A stretch of DNA of 44,029 bases, from NCBI GenBank assembly GCA_013177805.1, contig JABLXU010000046.1, positions 1-44,029 on the forward strand, read 5' to 3'. The notes under the pieces were generated by a model. It saw only the letters and a list, made by a program, of their open reading frames with translations. It was not told the origin of the DNA and did not search any database. The stretch comes from Candidatus Omnitrophota bacterium (GTDB lineage: Bacteria; Hinthialibacterota; Hinthialibacteria; Hinthialibacterales; Hinthialibacteraceae). Both the position numbers and the translations under genes were made by a program. Within the stretch, counting starts at the first letter, position 1. Each line of letters starts with the position of its first letter. Positions 8,901 to 17,079 of the stretch are shown here, one piece after another.

Positions 8901-9071
8901 ATCTCGGGTGGAATCATTTCGTCCACATTTTTGACATTGGGGGTGGTTCCCGTGGTCTATTCGTATCTCGACCAATTCGCCCATTGGCGGTTGTTCGATA
9001 TCATCAAACGCAAAATCATGGTTTCCCCTGCGGAATCCTCCCTGCCCGTGGAAAACAGCCCCGGCGCATGA
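5967..9071 (+). CDS. RND multidrug efflux permease (AcrB/HAE1 family)
   Basis: At 1034 residues this is full length for AcrB-like pumps. TM1 (VAATMLISMLVVFGVIGMSR) and a large periplasmic porter loop come first, then the TM2-6 block (LILGGILAALVIFLFLQNFR and following), a repeat of the same layout, and the TM8-12 block (GQHIWFVFILAVILTYMILA). The proton-relay residues are present: paired Asp in TM4 (VGIVIDDAIVMVENI) and Lys in TM10 (GLAAKNGILLVEYTN), so the pump should be active. A GGAGG ribosome site precedes the ATG. It uses proton influx to drive substrate from periplasm or membrane into the TolC-like channel. Substrate not predictable; the TM4 and porter regions resemble drug rather than metal (CzcA) pumps. 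Confidence 0.95.
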   Translation: MYISHFSIRRPVAATMLISMLVVFGVIGMSRLGVALFPNVDYPIVTVSTDWRNARPEEVDNEITDRLEDAVSGISGIKHITSQSMQGRSRITIEFELNKDVDIAAQEVRDKISTRQRDLPEEAEVPIIEKQDINASPIMFLAVTGPYPVEVLTKVADELLRPMVQKIEGVGAVEVRGGREREIHVRLYRERLAAYELGVNEVINAIRNQHIDIPGGKIESQKQEYVIRTMGEFETAQQFNELIVATRKGTPIRVKDIGYAVASREEGRPGAKFTTQTTSERAVGLSITPRSGANDVAIARAVKKLLPELENLLYEGMSLHIATDRSLFIEQSINEVKTHLILGGILAALVIFLFLQNFRTTLISAVSIPTSIISTFACMYMMGFTMNNMTMLALAVSVGIVIDDAIVMVENIFRHRSALQKDAVKAAFDASHEIGFAIIATTCVLGGVFLPVAFMGGMIGRFFYEFSITLAFAIGCSSLVALTVVPMLCSRFLKVGYSDWLVFRVFEYFMEAVTAVYRRSITVFLRHRLLMVLLSLAALGAGGWMYFIIGKEFITEEDQGRFSLRMQLPLSYSVEKGDEIMDRVLEVLRSIPEMQHAFSFSGTGGFAFVTLVPKSERERPQLAIQSEVRNRVRMIPDLRASVTSTSPLGGRARNEPVQFVLQGPSIEEIDHYSKLIMDRLESLPGYVGVNRDLEIGKPELRVIIDREKAADAGIQTRDIASAVGALIGGTDVAEFKEGGKSYDIWLRLDREERELPGDLERIWVRAANGTLMDIRNFVRLEQGVGPSVINRLDRQRSATIYANLEGKVMGDALEEVSAIADEVLPDYFATKLAGQAESFMEAGQHIWFVFILAVILTYMILAAQFESFVFPFSIMMGLPLSFLGAFGLLLLLGNTLNMYSMIGLVLLVGLAAKNGILLVEYTNQLRAKGMNVHDALVEAGTVRLRPILMTAISTVAGVIPVVLGIGEGSESRQPMGVAISGGIISSTFLTLGVVPVVYSYLDQFAHWRLFDIIKRKIMVSPAESSLPVENSPGA

Positions 9072-9101
9072 TGTCCCTGCCGCCTGCGTTTCAAGATAAT
9101 C

Positions 9102-9821
9102 ATGCACTTTTTGGATCTCACGTTTCCCACCCCCGCTATGAACCTTGCGTGCGATGAAGCCTTGTTGAGCGAACGGGAAGCCGGGCAGGGCGGAGAACTG
9201 TTGCGCGTGTGGGAACCGGCCAGCTATTTTGTCGTGTTGGGACGTTCCAACCCGGTCCGCCGGGATGTGGATGAAAAAGCATGCCATATGCGCAACATCC
9301 CCTTTTTCCGCCGGACCAGCGGCGGGGGAACCGTGTTGCTAGGACCGGGCTGTCTGAATTATTCCCTGATCCTCTCGATCGGCCCGGAGAGCCCGTATCA
9401 GAACCTATCCACGACCTATTCCGCCATCCTCCAGCGGCACCGGCAGGCAGTGGGGGAACTGATGGGAGTGGAGATCCAGATCCAAGGCATCTCCGATTTG
9501 ACCATGGGTAACCAAAAGTTTTCGGGAAACGCGCAACGCCGCAAAAAACGCTTCCTCCTCTTTCATGGCACATTTTTGCTCCATTTCGATTTGTCTTTGA
9601 TCGGCCAGTTGTTGCCATTGCCTGGAGAAGCGCCGGAGTACCGGGCCGGCCGGCCGCATGAAGATTTTCTGGCGAATCTGGGCGTCTCCGCATCCGCCTT
9701 GAAAGAATGCCTGCGCAAGACCTGGATGGCGCAGGAGCCTCTCGAGGAGATCCCGCTTGAAAAAACACGTGACTTGGCCGGCGGTTTTCTTTCCGATCCA
9801 GAGTGGATTTATCAATATTAA
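9102..9821 (+). CDS. Lipoate-protein ligase A-like protein (BPL/LplA/LipB fold)
   Basis: The 239 residues cover only the catalytic BPL_LplA_LipB domain; the C-terminal accessory domain of E. coli LplA (338 residues) is absent. Visible motifs are NLACDEALL (about 14-22), RRTSGGGTVLLGPGCLNYSL (about 70-89, lipoyl/adenylate loop) and GNQKFSGNAQRRKKRFLLFHGTFLL with the catalytic Lys (about 144-168). Many ligases have SGGGAV-HD where this one has SGGGTVLLGPGC, a pattern I associate with a distinct LplA-like subfamily. It would attach lipoate or octanoate to E2 or glycine-cleavage H proteins. No acceptor or synthase gene is nearby, so the native donor is open. It starts 30 nt after the RND gene and may be read from the same transcript. 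Confidence 0.82.
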   Translation: MHFLDLTFPTPAMNLACDEALLSEREAGQGGELLRVWEPASYFVVLGRSNPVRRDVDEKACHMRNIPFFRRTSGGGTVLLGPGCLNYSLILSIGPESPYQNLSTTYSAILQRHRQAVGELMGVEIQIQGISDLTMGNQKFSGNAQRRKKRFLLFHGTFLLHFDLSLIGQLLPLPGEAPEYRAGRPHEDFLANLGVSASALKECLRKTWMAQEPLEEIPLEKTRDLAGGFLSDPEWIYQY

Positions 9822-10144
9822 GCAGGCAGAATGGATTCGAAATGGCGGGCGAGAGGTATGCTCAATATTCACAGTCATACCTGTTTACTGAAGGGTAGAG
9901 AAAGGATGTCTTACGCCCTTTTGAGGTTTCTCTCACATCAGGGGGAGGTGTCCTTGCTTTTCTTCACCTGGTCTTGGGAGAGATAATACTGCATCAATCT
10001 GGATTCCCACTTACGCGGGGAACCCTTCTTTATGCAACCTTTATGCAACTGGCTATTGCTTAAAATCCACCCAATGAGAAAAAGGGCGCCCTCTTCCTCC
10101 CCCCTAGGAAAAGGGCGCCCCCTGCATCAAACCTTCTGCCACGG
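9822..10144. other. Intergenic region between convergent genes
   Basis: The region contains an 11-bp tandem duplication, CTTTATGCAAC (10028-10038 and 10039-10049). An imperfect hairpin, GGATTCCC...GGGGAACC (10001-10024), resembles the common dispersed repeats of the form ATTCCCGC...GCGGGAAT. The strong hairpin at 10080-10120 is listed separately. No gene is supported. Confidence 0.55.
10080..10120. terminator. Strong hairpin, probable bidirectional terminator
   Basis: AAAAGGGCGCCC occurs twice (10080-10091 and 10109-10120). Because GGGCGCCC is self-complementary, the two copies pair with each other. Between them TTCCT (10094-10098) pairs with AGGAA (10106-10110), giving a nested stem. It lies between the 3' ends of two convergent genes. 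A-runs precede each copy, but no strong U-tract follows on the plus strand. Confidence 0.55.
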
Positions 10145-12988
10145 TTATTTCTTGCCGATGATCACCGTGCCTTTGTTACTGATACTGATGTAATCCACTC
10201 CCTGGATTTCCGCGCCATTTTCGCCGGCCAATTTTCCATGGAGGACCAACTTCACGCAATCCGACTGTTTGACTTTCCCGAGGGCATCGATGACCTTTTC
10301 TGCGTCAAAATAGAACACAAGATCAGGGATCTTATCGGGCTTTTTCGTGTTACAGGCTTCGCAGCCAGTGACCTGAAGGCCGGGGTCGTTGGGGGCCCCC
10401 ACGTCGCCAATGACCCAGCTTCGGGGCTCCACGTCTTCGAGAATGACGGATTCCGGATCGATCGAATTCACGTCGAAGGTGTCTGTTCCCATGATAGCCA
10501 CCGCCAGCGTCCCTTTATCGTTGGTGCTCACGTTATTAGGGCAGACGCGGGGTTTGATATCCACCGCCACCTCGATCGGACCATCAGTCAGGTTTTCGTT
10601 ATTGCCCCCATCGCCGTTGTTGTTATTGTCATCGTTGCCGTTGGTTGGGTCATTGGTACCGTCATCATCACCGGGTGGATTCACGCTGCCCCCGTTATCC
10701 GCAGGCAATTCCTCCTCGAACCACACGGGACCAGCATGGGTGTACGGTCCGGTGAACGCCTTGGGCCCTTTAGTCTTCAGGACATAGACGTAGAACTGAT
10801 AGAGATGGCCAAACTGCGGACCTTGTTTGTAAATACCTGCTACCAGTTTATTTTGATTATCCCAAACAAAGGAATCGGCGTCCGCCGAGCCGGTGCGGCC
10901 CAAATATTGGGGTTTACCCTCATTGTCCACGAGCACATAGATGTGGAAATCCTTCACATCCATTTCTTCCAAGTTCCAACGGACCACTAACTGCCGGGCA
11001 TCTTGCGGATCCTGATCCTTCTCGTTGCTGAGATCTTCTCCCGCGTCCAAATAGTCCTCCACATACACTTCCATGGAGGGCGTTGGTTTGGGAGTGGGTG
11101 TCGGTCCGGGTTCTACTTCCTTGCAGCTCCAGCAAATCTTGAGGATGCACACGTCCGACCCTTCGATCTCGATCGTGCGGATACCTTTTTTGCCCATTCC
11201 GCTGACCAGGGTGATTTGCTCCATGGGAGTGGTGTTGTCCGTCAGCCGGATGGAGACCGGCGCTGTGATGAGGGTATTTTCAGGAGTGTATCCTTTTGAT
11301 TTTTGCTTATCCACTACTTTGCCGTCTTCGTCCAAGGCGGTAAACGTGGTTTTTTCTTCACTGCTCATGGTCACTACGGCAGTTCGGGGGCCTTTACCCT
11401 CGCAAAGGTCATCATTGAAGATGATTTTGGCCTTTTCCTTGGCGCTGGCCTCAGACCAGAGGATAAAGACATCCAGACCTTCGTCACCGGAGCAATCGAT
11501 GACATCCAGTAGTATGGTTTCCTCACCGCTGTTGGTTTCCACCACGGCGCCGGTGAGTTGGACTTCACCGAGAAGCACCGGGGAGATACCAATTTCTTTT
11601 TCATCATAATAATCACCGGGCACCACGCATTCCATCTCCTCCGGGGGTTCGGGAGTGGGTGTGGGTGTAACGGTCGGCTCAGGGGTCGGGGTTACGGGTA
11701 TTTCCTCAACCTTAAAGAGGACCGGGCCTTTGGCCGCGAAGGGGCCTGACACGGCCTTGGGACCTCTCTCGTGTAAGATGAAGACATAGAAGCGATAGCT
11801 GTTGTTGGGTTGCGGGCCTTTTTTGAATTCTCCCGCCACGAACTTCGTGCCTTCTTGCCAATCGAAATAATTTTGCATCCCGCTGCCCGTGCGGCCCAGG
11901 TACTTGGCTTTGCCTTCGTCGTTAGCCAGCACGTACACGTGGAAATCCTTCGCGTCCGCGTCCGGGAAGTTCCATTGGATCACCAACTGGCGCTTACCGG
12001 GTGGATCGATATCCTCTTTATTACTGAGATCGTCCGTCGAATCCAAATCGTCCGTGACAATGACTGTGTTGGCTGGAATCTCACCCGGCGTGGATTCTTC
12101 CTCCTCCGTGACAAAGAATTGCACGGGGCCGGCGTTCGTAATGGGCCCGATCACCGGCTTGTTTGCCTTGTCCGTAATCGCGAACACGAAGAACCGGTAC
12201 GCGTGGCCCGGCTGGGGGCCAGGATGAAACACTTGAGCCAGAAAATGGCTGTTCTCCCGCCACCGGAACAGATTGGTGTTGCCGTTTCCAGTCCGGCCCA
12301 GGTATTGGATGGGAAGCAAGGTGTCTCCCACGACGTAAATATGGAAGTCCTTGGCTTTCACGTCTCCGAAATTCCAGCGGATCACCAGTTCGCGCTTGTT
12401 TTTGGGGTCGGTGTCCTGGCCGTTGCTGAGATCCTCATAGCTATCGATGTCATCCGTGATGATCACGGTATTGACGGGGATTTCCGGGGCGGGTGTTTCG
12501 CCGCCCGAAGCGGATGTCCGGAAAAGCACCGGCCCCGCAGCGGCGAGAGGGCCTTCCACCGGTTTGGCCGGATTGCCGGTCAGCGCAAAGACGTAGAACA
12601 AGTAGGAATGGCCGGATTGCGGCCCCTTGCGGTAAGACGGCGCCAGATTCTTGGCGCTTTCCTCCCACAGGAGGTAACTCGTCACGCCGTCACCGGTGCG
12701 GCCCAGGTATTCCAGTTTCCCTACCTGGTCGTCCAGCACGTACACATGGAAATCCACCGCGGTTGTGGCACCGAAATTCCAACGGATAGCCAACGCCCGG
12801 GCGTTGGGCAAATCGATATCGCCGCTGCCGCTCAAATCGTCAAAAGAGGCCAGATCATCCGTGACGATAACTGATTCCGGTGGCACGGCCGGTGGAGTTT
12901 CTTCCGCTGAGACGGTGAACGGAAATGAGACCAGCACGACCAAAGTAAACAGGATCAGTGCTTGCTGCCAATATTTTTGTTTTTTCAT
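10145..12988 (-). CDS. Secreted multidomain protein with four related ~120-residue repeats
   Basis: The 947-residue protein has a Sec signal peptide (1-28, cut after FTVSA). Four copies of one repeat lie at about 39-156, 173-291, 307-426 and 640-757. Each has DDLxSxxDLSN, RQLVIRWNF, KDFHVYV, YLGRTGSG, KGPQxGHxYRFYVF and GPVLF. A TPTPEP linker (429-448), an unrelated Cys-containing domain (450-625) and a second linker (627-638) separate repeats 3 and 4. An Asn/Asp/Gly-rich linker (765-798) leads to a C-terminal domain (about 803-947: VAVDIKPRVCPNN, then a TLAVAIMGTDTFDV segment) that I have seen in other uncultured-bacterial exoproteins. No catalytic motif is visible; a structural or surface-binding role is inferred. 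The ATG has GGGGGGAG upstream. Confidence 0.85.
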   Translation of the reverse strand: MKKQKYWQQALILFTLVVLVSFPFTVSAEETPPAVPPESVIVTDDLASFDDLSGSGDIDLPNARALAIRWNFGATTAVDFHVYVLDDQVGKLEYLGRTGDGVTSYLLWEESAKNLAPSYRKGPQSGHSYLFYVFALTGNPAKPVEGPLAAAGPVLFRTSASGGETPAPEIPVNTVIITDDIDSYEDLSNGQDTDPKNKRELVIRWNFGDVKAKDFHIYVVGDTLLPIQYLGRTGNGNTNLFRWRENSHFLAQVFHPGPQPGHAYRFFVFAITDKANKPVIGPITNAGPVQFFVTEEEESTPGEIPANTVIVTDDLDSTDDLSNKEDIDPPGKRQLVIQWNFPDADAKDFHVYVLANDEGKAKYLGRTGSGMQNYFDWQEGTKFVAGEFKKGPQPNNSYRFYVFILHERGPKAVSGPFAAKGPVLFKVEEIPVTPTPEPTVTPTPTPEPPEEMECVVPGDYYDEKEIGISPVLLGEVQLTGAVVETNSGEETILLDVIDCSGDEGLDVFILWSEASAKEKAKIIFNDDLCEGKGPRTAVVTMSSEEKTTFTALDEDGKVVDKQKSKGYTPENTLITAPVSIRLTDNTTPMEQITLVSGMGKKGIRTIEIEGSDVCILKICWSCKEVEPGPTPTPKPTPSMEVYVEDYLDAGEDLSNEKDQDPQDARQLVVRWNLEEMDVKDFHIYVLVDNEGKPQYLGRTGSADADSFVWDNQNKLVAGIYKQGPQFGHLYQFYVYVLKTKGPKAFTGPYTHAGPVWFEEELPADNGGSVNPPGDDDGTNDPTNGNDDNNNNGDGGNNENLTDGPIEVAVDIKPRVCPNNVSTNDKGTLAVAIMGTDTFDVNSIDPESVILEDVEPRSWVIGDVGAPNDPGLQVTGCEACNTKKPDKIPDLVFYFDAEKVIDALGKVKQSDCVKLVLHGKLAGENGAEIQGVDYISISNKGTVIIGKK

Positions 12989-13390
12989 CTTTCTCCCCCC
13001 CTGTTTTTTTGATCAATCTCCGCGCTCCTGTCGAGAGACTGTATTTCCAGGTTTCTGATTGGTGTGTGCGTGGCATACTCGGGTGTTGATAGGCTAGTCA
13101 TGCGAATCTCTAGGTGGCCATGATTTTTTATTTCGAGTTTTATTCAAATCCTCCTTAGAAGATGAATTGTATGATCTTTTTTTCTATTTGGTTAAGACAA
13201 GAATTATGGTTAGAAAGCTTCAATGAAAAATTCAACTTATTGTCCCATTTTGCAAACAAGAATAGCAAAATTCTTTCTTTCTCGAGCAAGTAAGAACAAT
13301 TGGCCCTCCTATCTCGCAACGCATTGGAGACCGGTAAGAGACCATTCTCTTTCTTCGAAATTCACTTTTCCTTCGAAATTCACTTTGATC

Positions 13391-13427
13391 AATAAAAAAG
13401 GCCGGGTGAGAATACTTTCTCCGGCCT
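13391..13427 (-). terminator. Rho-independent terminator (minus strand)
   Basis: Read on the minus strand, the stem AGGCCG/CGGCCT encloses an inner stem GAGAA-AGTA-TTCTC, and the structure is followed by TTTTTT. It is textbook in form, but 570 nt past the end of the beta-propeller gene and 400 nt before the repeat-protein gene. It may end a long 3' UTR, a small RNA, or a leader. Confidence 0.7.
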
Positions 13428-13785
13428 CATTCGATCTGGAATTCCATCGTCGAAGGATAAAGGGGGACTCTATTCTTTCGTTCCAGATATCAAGCCCTCA
13501 CACAATCATTAGACATCATCATTCTGTTGAGGCCTGCGGATGGAATTTCACGTGGATGATACTGATATCGAGTTGTTTGTGGGAATGGTTCCGTCTTGTC
13601 TCCTTTCTTGCGGCGAAGATCGGTGAAGTTTGCCACTGCGTTTTGTTCACCCCCCACAAACAAGGACAGGAGTATGTGCGGATAAGCTTCAGAAATGAGT
13701 GAATTTCGCCCTTTTTTCATTCCCGGTGAATTCGTGGAACCGTTTTCTTGAGTGCAGAGATGATTGCACAAAATGGATGCCTGCA

Positions 13786-13804
13786 CCCTCTCCGAAGGAG
13801 AGGG
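13786..13804. repeat. Dispersed short hairpin (CCCTCTCC type)
   Basis: CCCTCTCC-gaa-GGAGAGGG is a perfect 8-bp stem with a 3-nt loop. Similar pyrimidine/purine hairpins recur at about 33206-33258 and 35658-35684, and more weakly at about 21890-21945. This suggests a dispersed intergenic repeat family. Confidence 0.5.
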
Positions 13805-13996
13805 AATTCATACCCCCTGTTTAATTGATCCAGCTTTATCCGATGCAGGGCATAAGACCTGAGATCTCCTTATGCCGCGCCGGTAATGCCTGAATGCTTT
13901 TCTGAAAAACCAGTAAACCGTTACAAAATTTTTATTCAGAGGATCTCGAATTATGAATTTTTTCGAATTATATCGTATTTTTTCTTATAGTATTTT

Positions 13997-16180
13997 TCAG
14001 TATTTCTCATAGAGAATCCAGTCCTCTACGGGTGTGTTACCGTTGGGGGTCGGGGTGAATGTGGGCGTCGGTGTCGGCACCGGGGTGGGCGTCCACGTGG
14101 GTGTGGCTGTGGGCGTCGGCGTAGCGGTAGGAGTCGGTGTCCAAGTCGGCGTCGGTGTAGGGGTATAGGTGAATGTGGCCGTTGGAGTGGCTGTGGGGGT
14201 GCGGGTGAAGGTCGGCGTGGGGGTGGGCGTCCATGTGGGAGTCGGTGTGCGGGTGGGAACCGGTGTGTGCGTTGGTGTCTCGGTGGAAGTCGGGGAAGGA
14301 ATCCCGATTGTCGCGGTGGAAGTCGGGCTGGGAGTGGGGGAAGCCAACGGTGTGGGGTTGCCGGTATCCCAACTTAGCGATACCGTGCGAATCCAGCCAT
14401 TTTGGGAGAGTACATGCACTCCCTGACCTTCGCTCCAGGTCATATCGACGATTTCTTGGAAACCATCCGCCAGCGCGGTTTCCACGGCGGTGGCATTGGC
14501 GGCGGCAAGGGACCGGCTGCGGCTGCTGGAGGTTTCCGGAACGCTGATCCAGGCCAACGATCCAGCCTCGTCATTATGAGCGATGACAAATCCCCGCTCG
14601 GGGATATAGGCGAATGAGCGGCGGCTGCCGGTTTGCAGCGAGTTGAGTTTCACGAGTTCTGTGAACTGATTCGTGGAGGGCTGATAGCGTAAAATCACTC
14701 CGGCGCGGCTGTCCAGCGCGTAAAGCGAGGCAAATGAATCCGGGGCCGCCGCATCGAGATCAAAATCGCTTAATTGGTAAGGCTGGCCGGATATCCGTTT
14801 TTCAAACTGGCCCTTGCTATTGAGAAGCACCAGTTCGTTCATCAAGCGGTCCAGTACCCAGAGCGATCCATCCGTATTCAGGCGCAATTTTTCCGGAGAA
14901 AAAACTTGTGTCGAGAAGACCCGGATATTGTCGCGCGGGCCGGTTTGCAGGATTTTTCCTTCTTCCGTCGAAGAAATCAGAAAGGCGCCGTCCGCCTGGC
15001 GGACCAGGCCCGCGCAGGGTCCCTTGGAATTGGATTGAACCTGGATGGAATTTTGAAACGTTCCTTCGGTAATCCGTTGGATTCGGGCTTCGGGAATATT
15101 TTCCAGCACGTAAAAATCCCCTGGACCGGCCACGGTGAAGCTCTGAGGCCGGCCCAATCCATCCCACAGCACTGTTTGGGAGCCTTTCCAATCAAAAAAA
15201 GAGATCCGTTCCGCGACTTCCTCCAGGACATAGATGCCATTCGGCACCGGGATAATGTCGGTAGGGCCGAAAAGATTCTGAAGGAACGTCTTGTCGATTT
15301 TCGACTTGTTGACATCCATTTCCACGATTCCCCCGCTGGAGAAAGTGGAACGCAACGATTTACTGGTCAGGTTGCGGACGCTGATCAATAGGCGGTTGAC
15401 ATCCCGGGGATCGAGAGCCATGCGGACCGGATCGATAGGCGATGGATCGGATGTCAAGCCCTGCCGGATGACGGTTAGGGGATTAGGCGGCAAGGCGAAG
15501 ACATGTGATTTTTGAGCCAACGCCGCGGGCTGGACAACTGGAGGAATGTCCCCGATCGACACGCGCCCTTTGGTACCGGAGCGGTCCACGAGCTCACTGA
15601 CCGCGAATCCATTGGGGAGAGGAATCACATCGCTGGGAAATTCCAGCCCTTCCAGAATCAAATCGCGGGTGTGGGTTTTCAGGTTGAAGCGAATCAGGCG
15701 GCCTGGTTCCAGCTCCGTGATCCACAAATTTCCCTCGTCGTCCAGACGCAAGGTGGAAATGTCGGCGAAATCCCGGCCAATTTCCCGGAGATTCGAACCT
15801 TGAAGGCGGAGGATCCGGCCGGATTGACGTTCGGCAATGAACAAGGCGCCGTTAGTCTGCAAAGCCAATGCGATGGGATCCGACAATTGAGACACCACGG
15901 TATCGATCGTTAAAGAATCCCCGTTTGGATTGAAACGAAGACCGGACAGCTCCCCGGAGTCGTTTTCTAAGACGAGCAGGGAGCCGCTGGGCTCAATTGC
16001 CATGCCGGTCAACAGGTTTTCTAACGGAATGTGAGCGTGGATGGATTGAACATGGGGAGGAGCGGTGAATCCTGCGGGGACCAGAAAAAAGAAGCAAATC
16101 GTGCCCCAGAAAAGACACACGGGTCCTTTCGCGATACGCAACCACTCCGCCGGCCAAGTCCCCGAGATCACGCCACCCAT
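13997..16180 (-). CDS. Secreted beta-propeller (NHL/SMP-30-like) protein with long Thr-Pro tail
   Basis: The 727-residue protein starts at an ATG 4 nt after the FecR gene's stop codon; the open frame runs further upstream but overlaps that gene. Residues about 15-40 are a signal peptide ([17 protein letters not shown]). The body (about 45-605) consists of repeating four-strand blades with motifs such as [40 protein letters not shown] and [13 protein letters not shown]. About 105 residues of TPT repeats with spaced Trp/Phe/Tyr follow, then a short tail, [13 protein letters not shown]. Ligand or activity unknown; NHL-type propellers bind proteins, sugars or lactones. The order ECF sigma, FecR, propeller suggests that it belongs to the regulated output or sensing unit. 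Confidence 0.82.
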   Translation of the reverse strand: MGGVISGTWPAEWLRIAKGPVCLFWGTICFFFLVPAGFTAPPHVQSIHAHIPLENLLTGMAIEPSGSLLVLENDSGELSGLRFNPNGDSLTIDTVVSQLSDPIALALQTNGALFIAERQSGRILRLQGSNLREIGRDFADISTLRLDDEGNLWITELEPGRLIRFNLKTHTRDLILEGLEFPSDVIPLPNGFAVSELVDRSGTKGRVSIGDIPPVVQPAALAQKSHVFALPPNPLTVIRQGLTSDPSPIDPVRMALDPRDVNRLLISVRNLTSKSLRSTFSSGGIVEMDVNKSKIDKTFLQNLFGPTDIIPVPNGIYVLEEVAERISFFDWKGSQTVLWDGLGRPQSFTVAGPGDFYVLENIPEARIQRITEGTFQNSIQVQSNSKGPCAGLVRQADGAFLISSTEEGKILQTGPRDNIRVFSTQVFSPEKLRLNTDGSLWVLDRLMNELVLLNSKGQFEKRISGQPYQLSDFDLDAAAPDSFASLYALDSRAGVILRYQPSTNQFTELVKLNSLQTGSRRSFAYIPERGFVIAHNDEAGSLAWISVPETSSSRSRSLAAANATAVETALADGFQEIVDMTWSEGQGVHVLSQNGWIRTVSLSWDTGNPTPLASPTPSPTSTATIGIPSPTSTETPTHTPVPTRTPTPTWTPTPTPTFTRTPTATPTATFTYTPTPTPTWTPTPTATPTPTATPTWTPTPVPTPTPTFTPTPNGNTPVEDWILYEKY
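14039..14353. repeat. Minisatellite encoding the Thr-Pro linker
   Basis: The plus strand is a degenerate tandem array of 6- to 12-bp units such as GTGGGCGTC and GTCGGTGTG. On the minus strand it encodes TPTPT repeats interrupted by W, F or Y. It is internal to the beta-propeller gene. Such arrays change length by slippage or recombination, so the spacer length probably varies between strains. Confidence 0.75.
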
Positions 16181-16184
16181 GCCA

Positions 16185-17072
16185 TTATGGATTGAACCTT
16201 TTGTCGGATGTGATTTTGGCAATGTCGGGGGTATCCAGTATTTGGGAACGGAACGGTTCACGCCAGCGGGCGAATTCACCCCGTTCAAACGGTGCGGGAA
16301 GGGATACGTAATCCGGCCGCAAGACAGCCTGATGGCCGGAAGGCACTTCTTGACTGAAGGCGGCTGAGCCCGCATGGACCCGGACCAGACCTTTCCCCAC
16401 CCGGATTTCGGATTCCCGGATACCCACCCGCACCTCAAACACCGTCCCTAGAACCACGACCGAACCATGCGGCGTATCGAGGATATAGGAATTATCCCCC
16501 CGGGCCACATGGTTGCACACGACGCCGCTTTCCACCCGAAGACGCCGCGGACCTTGGAGTTCGATCCGGGTTTGAGGACCTAATTCGACAAATGACTCTC
16601 CATCCCCCATCCGGAGAGCCAGGTAACCTTGCCCGATTTCGATCCGGTCGTGAATCCGGATCGTGGGATCGGAGGCATCCGGTTCAGCGGCCACGATGCG
16701 CACTTCGCCGGCCTGCCGCAAGATCAGAAATCCGCCGGGCGCGGATAACCATCCGGAACCCCATACAACCACTACCAGCAGGCATGCCGCCAGCGCTGGG
16801 GCCCACCATGCGGGACGCCCCACGAACCAGGGATGGGATCGGATTTCGGTTCCAGCAGGCGATTTCGATTTGACTGCCGACATAGCCGCCTGGCGCAAGC
16901 GGGTATAACGGCCTAACTCCGCCAGATTTGCGTCCAATTGCTGCAACTGGTGTAAGTGTTGACGGGCGGCAGGATCGCCGGCCAGGGATTCTTCCACGGT
17001 TTTCCGGTCCTCCTCCGGAAGCAACCCGTCTTGGTAATACGAAAGGATTTCATTCGGAATGGGTGTGGGCAT
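16185..17072 (-). CDS. FecR-domain transmembrane regulator (probable anti-sigma factor)
   Basis: The protein has 295 residues from the ATG; a TTG at 17099 would add nine residues and overlap the sigma gene's end. The N-terminal cytoplasmic part ([20 protein letters not shown]) resembles anti-sigma zinc-finger-like helices but lacks the HxxxCxxC zinc ligands. A single membrane helix (about 89-109) follows. The periplasmic FecR domain (about 115-270) carries [41 protein letters not shown] and TVFEVRV. FecR proteins hold or activate an ECF sigma factor in response to an envelope signal. The sigma gene lies directly upstream. No TonB receptor (FecA) is present, so the signal must come from another partner, possibly the adjacent propeller. 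Confidence 0.87.
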   Translation of the reverse strand: MPTPIPNEILSYYQDGLLPEEDRKTVEESLAGDPAARQHLHQLQQLDANLAELGRYTRLRQAAMSAVKSKSPAGTEIRSHPWFVGRPAWWAPALAACLLVVVVWGSGWLSAPGGFLILRQAGEVRIVAAEPDASDPTIRIHDRIEIGQGYLALRMGDGESFVELGPQTRIELQGPRRLRVESGVVCNHVARGDNSYILDTPHGSVVVLGTVFEVRVGIRESEIRVGKGLVRVHAGSAAFSQEVPSGHQAVLRPDYVSLPAPFERGEFARWREPFRSQILDTPDIAKITSDKRFNP

Positions 17073-17079
17073 AATTCCA

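Larger units (their letters stand above)
12989..13996. other. Long intergenic region with a stranded terminator and small repeats
   Basis: No convincing gene was found in about 1 kb: a 159-codon frame at 13223-13702 lacks a ribosome site and domain features. The region contains a tandem duplication of CTTCGAAATTCACTTT (13353-13368, 13371-13386), a strong minus-strand terminator (13391-13427) and a perfect CCCTCTCC-gaa-GGAGAGGG hairpin (13786-13804). The part next to 13997 is AT-rich. No known riboswitch was recognised. Confidence 0.5.

Noticed and set aside
10238..10990. Long plus-strand frame opposite the repeat protein
   Set aside because: A shadow of the real gene; the repeated blocks occur in the same register because the gene itself is repetitive.
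13353..13386. Two tandem copies of a 16-bp unit considered as a CRISPR-like array
   Set aside because: Only two copies with a 2-bp gap, no spacers and no cas genes.
13223..13702. 159-codon plus-strand open frame
   Set aside because: It spans a direct repeat and the terminator, has no ribosome site and no domain.
12989..13996. Riboswitch or leader RNA before the repeat-protein gene
   Set aside because: No conserved riboswitch core such as that of the GEMM (cyclic di-GMP) class was recognised; only the terminator is supported.
14169..14426. Gly-Val-rich plus-strand frame
   Set aside because: It is only the antisense reading of the Thr-Pro minisatellite.
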